Of a stretch of 64,000 nt of DNA, positions 15,327 to 25,400 are shown piece by piece. Origin of the DNA: Chryseobacterium sp. RU37D (lineage in GTDB: Bacteria > Bacteroidota > Bacteroidia > Flavobacteriales > Weeksellaceae); NCBI RefSeq assembly GCF_900156075.1, contig NZ_FTMM01000003.1, positions 1 through 64,000 on the forward strand, written 5' to 3'. The position numbers and the translations under genes were made by a program. How positions within the stretch are numbered: position 1 is the stretch's first letter; the number at the start of each line of letters is the position of its first letter. Below the pieces are notes generated by a model, which saw only the letters and a list, made by a program, of their open reading frames with translations, was not told the DNA's origin and did not search any database.

Positions 15327-17477
15327 TTATAATCTGTATTTTAAATTCAAGCCATAAAAGAAATAAGCTTTGCTCGGTCCCGGATTGAGATCTGTTGCAA
15401 CACCTTTCGGGTAACCATTTCCTGCATCTGCATCATTAATACTGTTCCCTAAGAACAGGAATGTATAATTGATCTGACTGGTTAAGTTATTTCCCATTAC
15501 ATAAGCATCAAGATCAAGCCTTCCGAAAGATTTCTTGTATCCTAATTTTGAATTTAGCAAACCGAAACCTTTTACAAGATTAGTATTCGCAAAATCTGTA
15601 TATACATTTCCTAAATAATTGTATGTATTTACAAGATAAAAACCGGGTTTTGTATATAAATCCAGGCCAATTGCATATTTATTTCTGGGAACGCCCACTA
15701 CAGTTTTATAATCGTATATCTGATCCGCCCCTAACAACCTGGTTTTAAAATCTTTATACTTCGCATCATAATAAGAAAGATTCACAAACGGTACCACTCT
15801 ATTGATAAATGAATTATCATTCTTATACTGATATCCGATATTCACCTCAAGACCATTATTTTTCTGACTTCCGGTATTTGCCCAATATGTTTGGTTATTA
15901 GAGTTTGGTATTGTTAATTGGGTTAATTTATTAGAATAATCTATTCTGAATAAAGAAACCTGATAATCTAATTTTGTATCTAGCAATAATCCGTGAACAC
16001 TAAAATCAAACATTTTTGCACGCTCCGGTTGCAAATCATCATTTGCGGTATTGGTATAATTGATAAAAGAGGAACTTGCTGTAGGCGCATTATACCCTTC
16101 GCTATAGCTTAAATTAAAAATCTGATGCTGCCATTCTTTCTGTAGAGCGAAATGCGGAGTGTAAGCAGTTTCATATTGTTTTCCAAATGACTGATCTTTT
16201 TTCCCTGCAATTAATCCTGGAAGAGCATACAAATCTTTTCTGTCATAATTAGTCTTATTAGCACTTACTCCTGCAAGGAATGTTAATCCCCAAGGTTTGT
16301 ATGTTAAATAATCTATTGCAAAGTAAGTTGCCTGATTGTTATTGAACTTAAAGTAAGTTGCCCCGGAAATCCCTGTAGTTTCCAATGGGTTCGTAATTGA
16401 TCCTGTAAAACGATAACTTGATGTAGTAGACATTGAGTTCTGAATCTCAGCTCCAAAATCCAATTTATTTTCAAAGTCTTTGAAATTATTTTTTAATGTA
16501 AATGTAGAGCGCAATCCTACATTTGGAGAGCTCGTTACTCCATAAGATCCTGCAGAAACACTTTCTGTATTCCCATTGTAATAGAACAACGTGGTATAGT
16601 TTCTAAGATTCGGAAGAATATCTATAAAATTGCTTAGTCCTACTCTTGAAGATTTTATTTTTGTTCCAGAATTTTTACGGATATAAGCCGGATTGCCATT
16701 GTCAATTCCTGCATAATAATCGTCATAAGAAATCTGCCCTGAAGTATGCTCATAAGAATAAGCCTGACTTCCTAAGAAACTCAACTGGTCGCTTTTCCCG
16801 AGTTTAACTGTTCCGTTTACATTAAAAAAATTCTTCAATCCACCTCCGCTTGGCCTGTAACCATCAGTTTCTAGGTGGCCATAAGCTGCATTAACAGAGT
16901 AATTTTCATCAGCAACATTCAGCTGTGTACGAGACTGAAATGTTTTAAACGCTCCTATCAAAGTATTTTCTGAAACCGTAATGCCTTTTGTAAAATCGGG
17001 ACGTGTATAAAAACGGACTACTCCCCCTGCTCCGCCTCCATACATTGTTGCAGCCGGCCCTTTGATCACTTCAACGTTATTTACATACGCAAAATCAACA
17101 TCATCCAGAATGGTGACTCCTTCTGCATTAGTTAACGGTATATTATTCCAGTAGACTTTTACCCCCCAGTTATTAAATTTCTGATCGTTTCCATATCCTC
17201 GGACAACCAATCTCTGTCCTCCAAAATTTGTTCGTTTATCAACCTGCAAACCCGGCATTGTAGACAAAGTCTGGTCTATCGCTGCAGGATTGTTTCTGTT
17301 CAGTTCTTCTTCTGAAAGGGTTTCTACAGATTGTGCATGTCTTTTGAATTCTGCACGTTCTTGTTTTATTTTTTTCCTTCCATAGATAGCAACTTCCTCA
17401 ATGGCATTTTCAGGTGATTGTTGGGCATTCGCTATCATACAGCTTAATAAAGCTGCAATACATATATATTTTTTCAT
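15327..17477 (-). CDS. TonB-dependent outer-membrane receptor
   Basis: 716 residues. Signal peptide MKKYICIAALLSCMIANAQ; a plug domain (about 28-150) with AAIDQTLSTMPGLQVDKRTN, RLVVRGYG and VEVIKGPAATMYGGGAGGVV; then a 22-strand-type barrel ending in LNLKYRL. No N-terminal carboxypeptidase-like or STN signalling domain is present, so it is a plain transporter rather than a SusC or FecA-signalling type. Barrel phrases such as GFGLLNSKLGYKKSFGRLDL resemble siderophore/iron receptors. Substrate is therefore likely a ferric siderophore or other metal chelate, inferred from resemblance. A hypothetical membrane-anchored gene precedes it by 34 bases and may share the transcript. Confidence 0.9.
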   Translation of the reverse strand: MKKYICIAALLSCMIANAQQSPENAIEEVAIYGRKKIKQERAEFKRHAQSVETLSEEELNRNNPAAIDQTLSTMPGLQVDKRTNFGGQRLVVRGYGNDQKFNNWGVKVYWNNIPLTNAEGVTILDDVDFAYVNNVEVIKGPAATMYGGGAGGVVRFYTRPDFTKGITVSENTLIGAFKTFQSRTQLNVADENYSVNAAYGHLETDGYRPSGGGLKNFFNVNGTVKLGKSDQLSFLGSQAYSYEHTSGQISYDDYYAGIDNGNPAYIRKNSGTKIKSSRVGLSNFIDILPNLRNYTTLFYYNGNTESVSAGSYGVTSSPNVGLRSTFTLKNNFKDFENKLDFGAEIQNSMSTTSSYRFTGSITNPLETTGISGATYFKFNNNQATYFAIDYLTYKPWGLTFLAGVSANKTNYDRKDLYALPGLIAGKKDQSFGKQYETAYTPHFALQKEWQHQIFNLSYSEGYNAPTASSSFINYTNTANDDLQPERAKMFDFSVHGLLLDTKLDYQVSLFRIDYSNKLTQLTIPNSNNQTYWANTGSQKNNGLEVNIGYQYKNDNSFINRVVPFVNLSYYDAKYKDFKTRLLGADQIYDYKTVVGVPRNKYAIGLDLYTKPGFYLVNTYNYLGNVYTDFANTNLVKGFGLLNSKLGYKKSFGRLDLDAYVMGNNLTSQINYTFLFLGNSINDADAGNGYPKGVATDLNPGPSKAYFFYGLNLKYRL

Positions 17478-17511
17478 TGATTAAAAATTAATTATTATCG
17501 TCTTAAAGTTT

Positions 17512-18069
17512 TTATAAAAGTTGGAAAAACGATTCGGGAGGCGGAATGATGATCGACTGACAAAATGGATTTTCTAATCTTTTGAGATATTCTGATGTTA
17601 ATTTTAAAAGAAATAGATTTAAAAATTGAATTTCCTTATTTATAAGAAAAATAAAGGAATTAGAAGTTTTAATAATTTTTTTTCCGTGAATCGGCAAGTC
17701 AAAATGTCGCCATGCATATACTTTTTTATTTACGAATAATCCCGAAAATTTTAATATGGAATTTATAATTATATCTTTTTTATCCTGATAACAATAAAAA
17801 TATTTAGTTCCGTCTATAAAATTGGTATTAATAACATCGTATGAAAAACCATTGAGTGTAAATTCTTTTTCTTCCCTCCATTCAGCTTTCACTAAGTCTT
17901 TTTCGAAAAAACAAATGGTTTTCGATTTATCAAATTCATGTTTTGAAATGTGGTATTGTGTATTTTTGTATACCTCACTTTTAATAAAGGAAATAACAGA
18001 ATGAGTCATATTAAAAAATACGACTGTTAAAGGAATACATAAAAATATAAAGAATTTTTTTTTGTTCAA
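17512..18069 (-). CDS. Hypothetical membrane-anchored protein
   Basis: 185 residues, not recognised. A hydrophobic segment at about 6-30 (FFIFLCIPLTVVFFNM) predicts an inner-membrane anchor or uncleaved signal; the rest is basic and aromatic-rich with one more hydrophobic stretch (FIFLINKEIQFLNLFLLKL, about 138-157). It ends PPPESFFQLL. It lies 34 bases before the TonB receptor and 10 bases after the stop of the lipoprotein gene, so all three may be co-transcribed. No conserved motif suggests a function. Confidence 0.6.
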   Translation of the reverse strand: MNKKKFFIFLCIPLTVVFFNMTHSVISFIKSEVYKNTQYHISKHEFDKSKTICFFEKDLVKAEWREEKEFTLNGFSYDVINTNFIDGTKYFYCYQDKKDIIINSILKFSGLFVNKKVYAWRHFDLPIHGKKIIKTSNSFIFLINKEIQFLNLFLLKLTSEYLKRLENPFCQSIIIPPPESFFQLL

Positions 18070-18079
18070 AAGAAAAAGA

Positions 18080-18577
18080 TTATTGTCTTTGAGGAATAAG
18101 ATCCCCCTCAGGTTCTACTGAAACAAATTCCGGAATGGCTATTTTATACGCTTTTTTAGAATTTTTTGTTACGAATTCTATCCAGTTATCTTTAGAATTT
18201 ATTTTTGTAGATGCTTTGGGGCTTTTAAAAGTTGCTCCCGAAGGCATATCTTCAAAGTTATCAGGCTTAGGAGTAATTGTTATATTACCTTTTACAGTGA
18301 TTATATTTCCCGAGATGTTTTGTGTAGGGCTGACCGTATTTCCTTCGGCTCTTAAAGATTTTACTGTAATAAGATCTTTATTGTTTTTTAATTTTAATTT
18401 AATGGTATACATTGTACCTCTCACTCCTGGCCTTCCACCAAACCAATCTGTTTTTTCTGCTGATATCACCGAAACTTTATCTTGATGTAACGAGGAAACC
18501 GGCGCCTTACAAGAAAGCGCCAATATCCAAAATATTATTATCAATAACTGATTATTCATTTTTTTAATCATTATCAC
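18080..18577 (-). CDS. Hypothetical lipoprotein
   Basis: Up to 165 residues; possible starts are 18577, 18571 (MIKKMNNQ) or 18559 (MNNQLLIIIFW). The lipobox LALSCKA predicts a lipid-anchored periplasmic or outer-membrane protein. The body is beta-rich (GTMYTIKLKLKNNKDLITV, NIITVKGNITITPKP) with no recognised domain. The long-start version overlaps the end of the upstream T9SS gene by 14 bases, suggesting coupled translation. Function unknown. Confidence 0.65.
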   Translation of the reverse strand: MIMIKKMNNQLLIIIFWILALSCKAPVSSLHQDKVSVISAEKTDWFGGRPGVRGTMYTIKLKLKNNKDLITVKSLRAEGNTVSPTQNISGNIITVKGNITITPKPDNFEDMPSGATFKSPKASTKINSKDNWIEFVTKNSKKAYKIAIPEFVSVEPEGDLIPQRQ

Positions 18578-21398
18578 CTACTCCACCTAAAACCAGATAG
18601 TTACCTCTATAAACAATTTCTTCTTTATATTCAGCTTTTAATACGTAATTTCCAGCTGTTAATTTCTGACCAAATTCTTCATCGGATTTTACATTCTTTT
18701 TACTATAAACTAGTCTTCCTGACCCGTCAAAAATACTGATGTCAAGAGCGTTATATTTTGTCGAATCAAATCTCATATGTGCAATTCCTTTTGAAGGATT
18801 TGGATATATTCTTACCTCGCCTTTATTAGACTTAACTTCTCCTGTTGCTAAATTTAAAGTATTCTGAGTAGTCCATGCTCCTCTACCATAAGTTGAAACC
18901 AAAACAGTTCTTGTAGCTGGTCTGTAATCTAAGTTTGTAACTCTCACATTGCCTATATTGCCAGAAATAGAAGCCCAGGTTGGTGATGCAGAAAGGAAAT
19001 TTGTTGTTCCCCACACTCCCATTTCCGTTCCAATAATTACTTCATTGGCATCATCAGGATTTCTTAAAACAGTTCTTACCGGCATATCAGGAAGATCTCC
19101 TTCTTTGTTTTGCCATGTTGTTCCACCATCTGTAGAGAAGAATATGCTTGTAAGATTATAGTTTGATAATGTTACAATAATTTCGTTTTCATTAGCTCCA
19201 AACTCTATATCCGAGATGGTTCCTGCAGCAGGTGTCGTAAGTACAGTAGATACATATGATGCTGTGTTGGCATTCGTTACTTTAAAAATTCTTCCTAAGT
19301 TCGTTCCTACAAATAGTGTAGTGGAAGCTGTTGTATAAGGTGAAACCTTCATCCAAGAAATCTGCTCATTAGTTTGTGCAGTTCCTACTGTCATTGTCAC
19401 GTTGGTAAACGTTGTTGCTGTTGCCGACAGGCCACTTGTCCTGAAAATAGTTAAGCCTGAACGGTAAGAATAAAATACATTATTGATCCTATCTAAAGCA
19501 ATCTCATTTACAAAATGACCGTAATTCCTGTTTGCACTTGAAATCAGGTAATTGCTACTGTTGTTCGCCAACAAAAAGTGGTTATTATAAACATAGCTTG
19601 CAATTTCATATTTATCCTGATCATCGTATTCTGTATACATCCCGTCCCCACCAGTAGCATTCTGGCTGGTTAAAAAATTATTTGTCTGTGGAACACCATA
19701 TAACCACCAGGAACCATTATCCTGGGCACCTGCTAATAGTTCTTCATTTGCAGGAGTTGTTGTAGGATTCAATATTGCACTGTAAAACTGCGTAACATTG
19801 TATCTTGTATTTCTGGCAGAAAAACCAGATGTGGTTGCAATATTATTTTTATTTGCTACAAAATAAATTCCGCCATCATTTCCGAACATCATCTGATTGG
19901 TAGAATAGTTATTAAAGGGATTAAAAACTATTTTGTGCTGATCGGCATGCACCAGAGAAACCTGTAGTGCGCCCATATTATTGTTGTTCGACCACTTCGA
20001 AATCTGCGTCCAGTTTGCACCTCCGTTTGTAGATCTGTAAAGATCAATTCCTCCGATATACACAATATTATCATCTAATGGGTCTGTAGCAATAACAAGA
20101 TCATAAAAAGACTGCCCCCTCGTAAAATCATTTGCCGGAATACTAGTATCTGTAGCTGTGGGAAGAGTGATTACAGGAGTTGCATCATTTGTTGCCTGCC
20201 ACGTTACACCCCCATCAATAGATCTTGCTATTCGTATAGGCTCCGAAGTGCTGTTTGCTCCCTGCATGAATGCATAGGCTTTATTAGCATCTGTTCTGGA
20301 AAGGGTAAAATTAACTCTTGCGCCAGAATTCCCAACATTATAAACTTCGTTGAAAGTATTTCCATCTGCAGATTTAAGAATTCTACCTCCTGAGTCTATA
20401 TTAGAATATATTGAAAATCTTGTAGAAACCCAAACAGAGTTATCTGCTCCGATTTCTATCTGCTGAATAGAATATCCCGTTGTACTTGTTGTATTCGTAG
20501 TAGTATTAAGCGCTAATAAACTGTTATTTTTTGTAAATGTTACACCTTCGTCCGTAGATTTATACAATCCTGCCTGGCTTAGTCCTTGAAATACTCCATC
20601 ATTGTAATTACCGCTTACTCCTGCATAAACTTCTGAAACACCTGCATTATTTCTAACTTTGATATCATTAATATAAAAATTTCCGTTTCTTATGGCCCCG
20701 GAACTGGAGTATGTCGGTGAAATAGTAAAAATCTGTGTCCATGTAGTTCCTCCATTTGTAGATTTCCAGATTCCCGACCCGATAGCATCAGCTGTAGGAG
20801 ATTCTCCGGTTCCGACGTAAATAATCTGTGGATTGTTAGGATCATAAGTGATGCAGGAAACAGAAGTATTCGCCCAGAATGTACTTAAAGGAGTCCATTC
20901 ATTCGTGCTGATTGAAGGATCCTGATTTACCCAAAGTCCTCCCGAAACTCCTCCCGCAAAGACTCTTTTTCCAGTGGGGTCATTGGGATCATACATAATA
21001 GCTCTCGTTCTTCCTCCTACGCTATAAGGACCTCTTTCAACCCAAGGTTCGTTTACTATTTTATTTGCAGAGGAACCACTCCTGTTAATGAAAGACATTG
21101 GTTTAATAGGAGCATATTTCCCCTGAACTATATCCTCATTTAATTTGGCAAGCGAGCCAAAATTATTTTCGCCTGTAACAGGATCCATTGTTCTTTTGTA
21201 ATCTTCTTCATTATAAAGATTGGGTGGAATTCCTGCACTCTTAGATAATTTATGTTGTTTTTTTAAATTTTTATTGTATTCGGAATATAATTCCTGAATA
21301 TGTTTTTGATTAGTTTGAATTGTCGTTGTAGTATGTTTCTGTGCATATATCTTTCCGGCTATGCATAACATAACAGTAAATAGAGAATAACGTTTCAT
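18564..21398 (-). CDS. Large T9SS-secreted beta-propeller (sortilin/BNR-repeat) protein
   Basis: 944 residues from ATG 21398 (MKRYSLFTVMLCIAGKIYAQ, signal peptide); the frame runs further to 21455 through a leader that is not signal-like. The body (about 80-840) holds repeated sialidase/sortilin-type blades, seen as GIWKSTNGGTTWTQI, GLYKSTDEGVTFTKNN, ARSIDGGVTWQAT, LYRSTNGGANWTQIS and FFSTDGGTTWQN. The end is a T9SS type A sorting domain (VRIYPNPSKGIAHMRFD, then LVYSKKNVKSDEEFGQKL). It is probably exported to the surface or medium; such proteins include xyloglucanase-like and peptidase-associated propellers, but no catalytic residues are evident. Enzymatic activity is therefore not claimed. 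Confidence 0.88.
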   Translation of the reverse strand: MKRYSLFTVMLCIAGKIYAQKHTTTTIQTNQKHIQELYSEYNKNLKKQHKLSKSAGIPPNLYNEEDYKRTMDPVTGENNFGSLAKLNEDIVQGKYAPIKPMSFINRSGSSANKIVNEPWVERGPYSVGGRTRAIMYDPNDPTGKRVFAGGVSGGLWVNQDPSISTNEWTPLSTFWANTSVSCITYDPNNPQIIYVGTGESPTADAIGSGIWKSTNGGTTWTQIFTISPTYSSSGAIRNGNFYINDIKVRNNAGVSEVYAGVSGNYNDGVFQGLSQAGLYKSTDEGVTFTKNNSLLALNTTTNTTSTTGYSIQQIEIGADNSVWVSTRFSIYSNIDSGGRILKSADGNTFNEVYNVGNSGARVNFTLSRTDANKAYAFMQGANSTSEPIRIARSIDGGVTWQATNDATPVITLPTATDTSIPANDFTRGQSFYDLVIATDPLDDNIVYIGGIDLYRSTNGGANWTQISKWSNNNNMGALQVSLVHADQHKIVFNPFNNYSTNQMMFGNDGGIYFVANKNNIATTSGFSARNTRYNVTQFYSAILNPTTTPANEELLAGAQDNGSWWLYGVPQTNNFLTSQNATGGDGMYTEYDDQDKYEIASYVYNNHFLLANNSSNYLISSANRNYGHFVNEIALDRINNVFYSYRSGLTIFRTSGLSATATTFTNVTMTVGTAQTNEQISWMKVSPYTTASTTLFVGTNLGRIFKVTNANTASYVSTVLTTPAAGTISDIEFGANENEIIVTLSNYNLTSIFFSTDGGTTWQNKEGDLPDMPVRTVLRNPDDANEVIIGTEMGVWGTTNFLSASPTWASISGNIGNVRVTNLDYRPATRTVLVSTYGRGAWTTQNTLNLATGEVKSNKGEVRIYPNPSKGIAHMRFDSTKYNALDISIFDGSGRLVYSKKNVKSDEEFGQKLTAGNYVLKAEYKEEIVYRGNYLVLGGVGDND

Positions 21399-21567
21399 TT
21401 TATATTTTTCACAAATATACGCACATATAATAAATATATAATAATAAATCATCATATAAGTTATTAAATTAAAACAAAAACAAATATTTTAACGAAAATT
21501 AAAAATTTTACATTATTTTCGTTTTATTTTATTAAATTATTTAATCATAAAACAAAAATCATACATA

Positions 21568-21595
21568 AAAAGTGCTTCAATTTACTTTGAAGCAC
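21568..21595 (-). terminator. Terminator after second DUF3467 copy
   Basis: Stem GTGCTTCAA / TTGAAGCAC with a six-base loop; on the minus strand it is followed by TTTTTAT. It directly follows the truncated DUF3467 copy. Confidence 0.7.
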
Positions 21596-21619
21596 GTCTG
21601 TTTATTTTTTGAGTACATC

Positions 21620-21913
21620 TTAAGCGTTTATATTATTCCCTCCTAGTACGAAAGATTCAACTTCTTTGATTTCTCCGAACTGCTGCTCATAGTTAGCAAT
21701 ATTTTGTTGAAGAGCTGAAAGTACTCTTTTAGCGTGAAGTGGGGCAAGAATGATTCTTGATCTTACTTTAGCTTGTTGTACACCTGGCATTAATTGGATG
21801 AAATCTAAAACGAATTCAGATGGAGAGTGACTTATCAAAGCTGGGTTAGTATGGATACCAGCAGCTATCATTTCGTTTAATTCGATGTTGATGTTTCCGT
21901 CTTGTGGATTTTG
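21620..21913 (-). pseudogene. Second DUF3467 copy with its 5' end lost to a palindrome
   Basis: Nearly identical to the intact DUF3467 gene at 22057-22362 over its whole body (GVQQAKVRSRIILAPLHAKR and NIANYEQQFGEIKEVE are shared) but diverging exactly after the codons for Asn-Pro-Gln-Asp. In place of the normal start MDNNQ there is a perfect 47-base palindrome, and I find no in-frame start upstream of it. Translation could begin only at the internal ATG at 21869-21871 (MIAAGIHTNP), giving 83 residues. The coding changes that remain (for example HTNPALISH versus YANLALVNH) are few, so the duplication is fairly recent or homogenised by gene conversion. Confidence 0.7.
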
Positions 21914-21954
21914 TTTGTTTCGGCGCGGCTTCGCCGCGCCGAAACAAACAAAAT
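21908..21954. repeat. Perfect 22-bp-arm palindrome at DUF3467 copy
   Basis: Arms 21908-21929 and 21933-21954 pair without mismatch around the loop TTC. The core GTTTCGGCG...CGCCGAAAC matches the palindrome at 7396-7434. The outer six bases ATTTTG on one side are native DUF3467 coding sequence, yet they are mirrored on the other side. Confidence 0.85.
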
Positions 21955-22006
21955 AGTGTGTGCCGAAAGCGGGAAAAAGCTACAAAAATAGACTTTAGAG
22001 TACAAA

Positions 22007-22032
22007 AATGCCCCAATTTTCATTGAGGCATT
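22007..22032 (-). terminator. Terminator after DUF3467 gene
   Basis: AATGCCCCAA / TTGAGGCATT stem (one mismatch) with a six-base loop, followed on the minus strand by TTTTGTA, 25 bases past the DUF3467 stop codon. It should end the rpoBC-DUF3467 transcript. Confidence 0.7.
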
Positions 22033-22056
22033 CTTTATTTATGATTAAGAAAAATC

Positions 22057-22362
22057 TTAAGCGTTTACATTGTTTCCTCCTAATACGAAAGGCTCAACTT
22101 CTTTGATTTCTCCGAACTGCTGCTCATAGTTAGCAATATTTTGTTGAAGAGCTGAAAGTACTCTTTTAGCGTGAAGTGGGGCAAGAATGATTCTTGATCT
22201 TACTTTAGCTTGTTGTACACCCGGCATTAATTGGATGAAATCTACAACGAATTCAGATGGAGAGTGGTTTACCAAAGCAAGGTTTGCATAAACTCCTGCA
22301 GCTACCATTTCATTTAATTCGATGTTGATGTTTCCGTCTTGTGGATTTTGATTGTTGTCCAT
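22057..22362 (-). CDS. DUF3467 family protein
   Basis: 101 residues from ATG 22362 (MDNNQNPQDGNINIELNEMV). The frame is open further upstream, but the extra residues are unlike the family. The conserved core is ANLALVNHSPSEFVVDFIQ and MPGVQQAKVRSRIILAPLHA. It lies 86 bases after rpoC on the same strand, a neighbourhood conserved across Bacteroidota, so it is likely co-transcribed with RNA polymerase genes. Its molecular role is not established. Small, soluble, probably cytoplasmic; DUF3467 proteins have a fold resembling growth-regulating dimers, but no activity can be assigned. Confidence 0.92.
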   Translation of the reverse strand: MDNNQNPQDGNINIELNEMVAAGVYANLALVNHSPSEFVVDFIQLMPGVQQAKVRSRIILAPLHAKRVLSALQQNIANYEQQFGEIKEVEPFVLGGNNVNA

Positions 22363-22448
22363 TGTTATAAAATATTTTTTATTCGAAATTTTTGAGGTTG
22401 TGAAAATATAAAAATAAATCCAAACCTCAAATTTCCGAATCATTAATT

Positions 22449-25400
22449 TTAGTTAAGATCTTCGAATTCTTTTTTAGAACCTACGATCACGTTTTGGTAT
22501 TCTTTAAGACCTGTACCTGCAGGAATTCTGTGTCCTACAATTACATTTTCTTTAAGACCGTTAAGATCATCGATCTTACCTGCAACCGCCGCTTCGTTAA
22601 GAACCTTAGTTGTTTCCTGGAACGATGCTGCAGACATGAATGACTTCGTCTGAAGAGCCGCTCTTGTAATACCTTGAAGTACAGGCGTTGCTGTAGCAGG
22701 TAAAGCTTCTCTTACTTCAACTAAAGCTTGATCTTCACGCTTCAATTTAGAATTTTCATCTCTTAATTCTCTTGCAGTAATCATCTGACCTGGCTGGAAG
22801 ATTTTAGAATCTCCCGCTTCAGTAACTACTTTAAGACCGAATACCCTGTTGTTTTCTTCTAAGAAGTCATACTTGTGCTCAAGAGCTCCTTCAAGGAATT
22901 GAGTATCACCTCCATCAACGATAGATACTTTTGTCATCATCTGTCTTACGATGATTTCGAAGTGCTTGTCGTCAATTTTTACCCCCTGTAAACGGTAAAC
23001 TTCTTGGATCTCATTTACTAAGTATTCCTGAACCGCAGTTGGGCCTTTAATTCTCAAGATATCTTCCGGAGTAATAGAACCGTCAGAAAGCGGAGAACCT
23101 GCTCTTACGAAGTCATTCTCCTGTACTAAGATCTGGTTTGATAATTTAACTAAATAAATTTTTCTCTCACCCGTTTTAGCCTCAACGATCAATTCACGGT
23201 TACCTCTCTTGATTTTTCCGTAAGAAACTACCCCATCAATTTCTGTAACCACCGCCGGATTGGAAGGGTTTCTTGCTTCGAATAATTCGGTAACTCTTGG
23301 AAGACCTCCGGTGATATCCCCTGCTTTTGCAGATTTTCTAGGAATCTTGATTAGTACTTTACCCGCTTTAATTTTTTCACCGTCATTTACCATCAAGTGA
23401 GCTCCTACCGGCAAGTTGTATGCTTTCTGCTCAACACCTTTAGAATCTACAACCTTCAAAGTAGGTACGGCTTTCTTATTTCTAGATTCAGAGATTACTT
23501 TCTCTTCGAATCCTGTCTGCTCGTCAATTTCAAGCTGGAATGAAATACCCTGGATGATATCCTCGTATTCTACCTTACCTGAAGTTTCAGCAATGATAAC
23601 CGCGTTATAAGGATCCCATGTACAGATTACATCTCCTTTTTTCACTTTATCACCCGGCTTCACAGCCAATATGGAACCATAAGGCACGTTAGCGATCATT
23701 AATGGAGTTCTGGACTCATTATCAGCAACTAATCTGAATTCCGTTGAACGGGAAACTACAACCTCAGCTGTATTACCGTTTTCATCTTCAGAAGTAATAG
23801 TTCTTACTTCGTCCATTTCTACGATACCGTCTCTTCTTGCAACGATAGATGGGTTTTCTGATACGTTTCCTGCAGTCCCCCCTTGGTGGAAGGTTCTCAA
23901 CGTAAGCTGAGTACCCGGCTCCCCGATGGACTGTGCTGCAATTACACCTACCGCTTCACCCATATGAATCACTTTGCCTGTTGCTAAGTTTCTACCGTAA
24001 CATTTTGCACAGATACCTTTCTTAGCTTCACAAGTTAACGGAGAACGAACTTCCACAGCTTCTAGACCTGCTTCTTCGATTTTCTTCGCCAATTCTTCAA
24101 TGATTACCTGATCAGCCTCAGCGATCAACTCATCAGTTTCAGGATCATAAACATTATGTAAAGAAACTCTACCTAAGATTCTTTCAGAGATTCTTTCAAC
24201 GATCTCGTCATTTTTCTTAAGCGCAGTAACTTCTGTACCTCTTAGAGTTCCACAGTCGTCTTCTGTAACGATAACGTCCTGTGCAACGTCTACCAATCTT
24301 CTCGTTAAGTAACCAGCATCGGCTGTCTTAAGAGCGGTATCCGCAAGACCTTTACGAGCACCGTGGGTAGAGATAAAGTATTCTAGGATGGAAAGACCTT
24401 CCTTAAAGTTCGCAAGAATCGGGTTTTCGATGATCTCCGCACCGGTAGAACCGGCTTTTTGCGGTTTCGCCATCAAACCTCTCATCCCTGATAACTGACG
24501 GATCTGTTCCTTAGAACCCCTCGCTCCAGAATCAAGCATCATATATACAGAGTTGAAACCACCTTGGTCAGTTTTCATTCTGCTCATGATCATTTCAGTT
24601 AATCCGGCGTTGGTGTTTGTCCAAACGTCGATTACCTGGTTATAACGTTCTGTATCGGTAATAAGACCCATGTTATAGTTGGCCCTAATCTCGTCTACAG
24701 CTTCGATAGATTGTGCAATCATCTGCTTTTTCTCAACAGGAACTACGATGTCCCCTAAAGAGAAAGAAAGGCCTCCTTTGAATGCGTTTGAATATCCTAA
24801 GTCTTTCATTGCATCAAGGAACTTCACAGTGGTAGGGAAATCTGTTTCAGCAAGGATCTTACCGATAACATTTCTTAATGATTTCTTAGTAAGAAGTTCA
24901 TTAATATATCCTACCTGCTTAGGTACAATCTGGTTGAACAAAATTCTACCCACAGAAGTTTCGATCAGTCTTGTAACGATTTCTCCGTTTTCTTTTACAG
25001 GAAGTCTACATCTTACTTTAGCATTTAAAGATACTCTACCTTCAGCATAAGCGATTTCCGCCTCTTCAGGAGAATAGAATGCAAGACCTTCACCTTTTAC
25101 TTTCATCGTCTCAGTAGAGCTTAATTCTTTAGTCATAAAATAAAGACCAAGAACCATGTCCTGAGAAGGTACCGTAATTGGCGAACCGTTTGCAGGGTTC
25201 AAGATGTTTTGAGAACCTAACATCAATAACTGAGCTTCAAGGATCGCTTCTGGTCCTAACGGTAAGTGTACCGCCATCTGGTCTCCGTCGAAATCGGCGT
25301 TGAATGCTGTTGTTACCAACGGGTGTAGCTGGATTGCCTTACCTTCAATCATCTTAGGCTGGAAAGCCTGAATACCTAGTCTGTGAAGCGTAGGTGCTCT

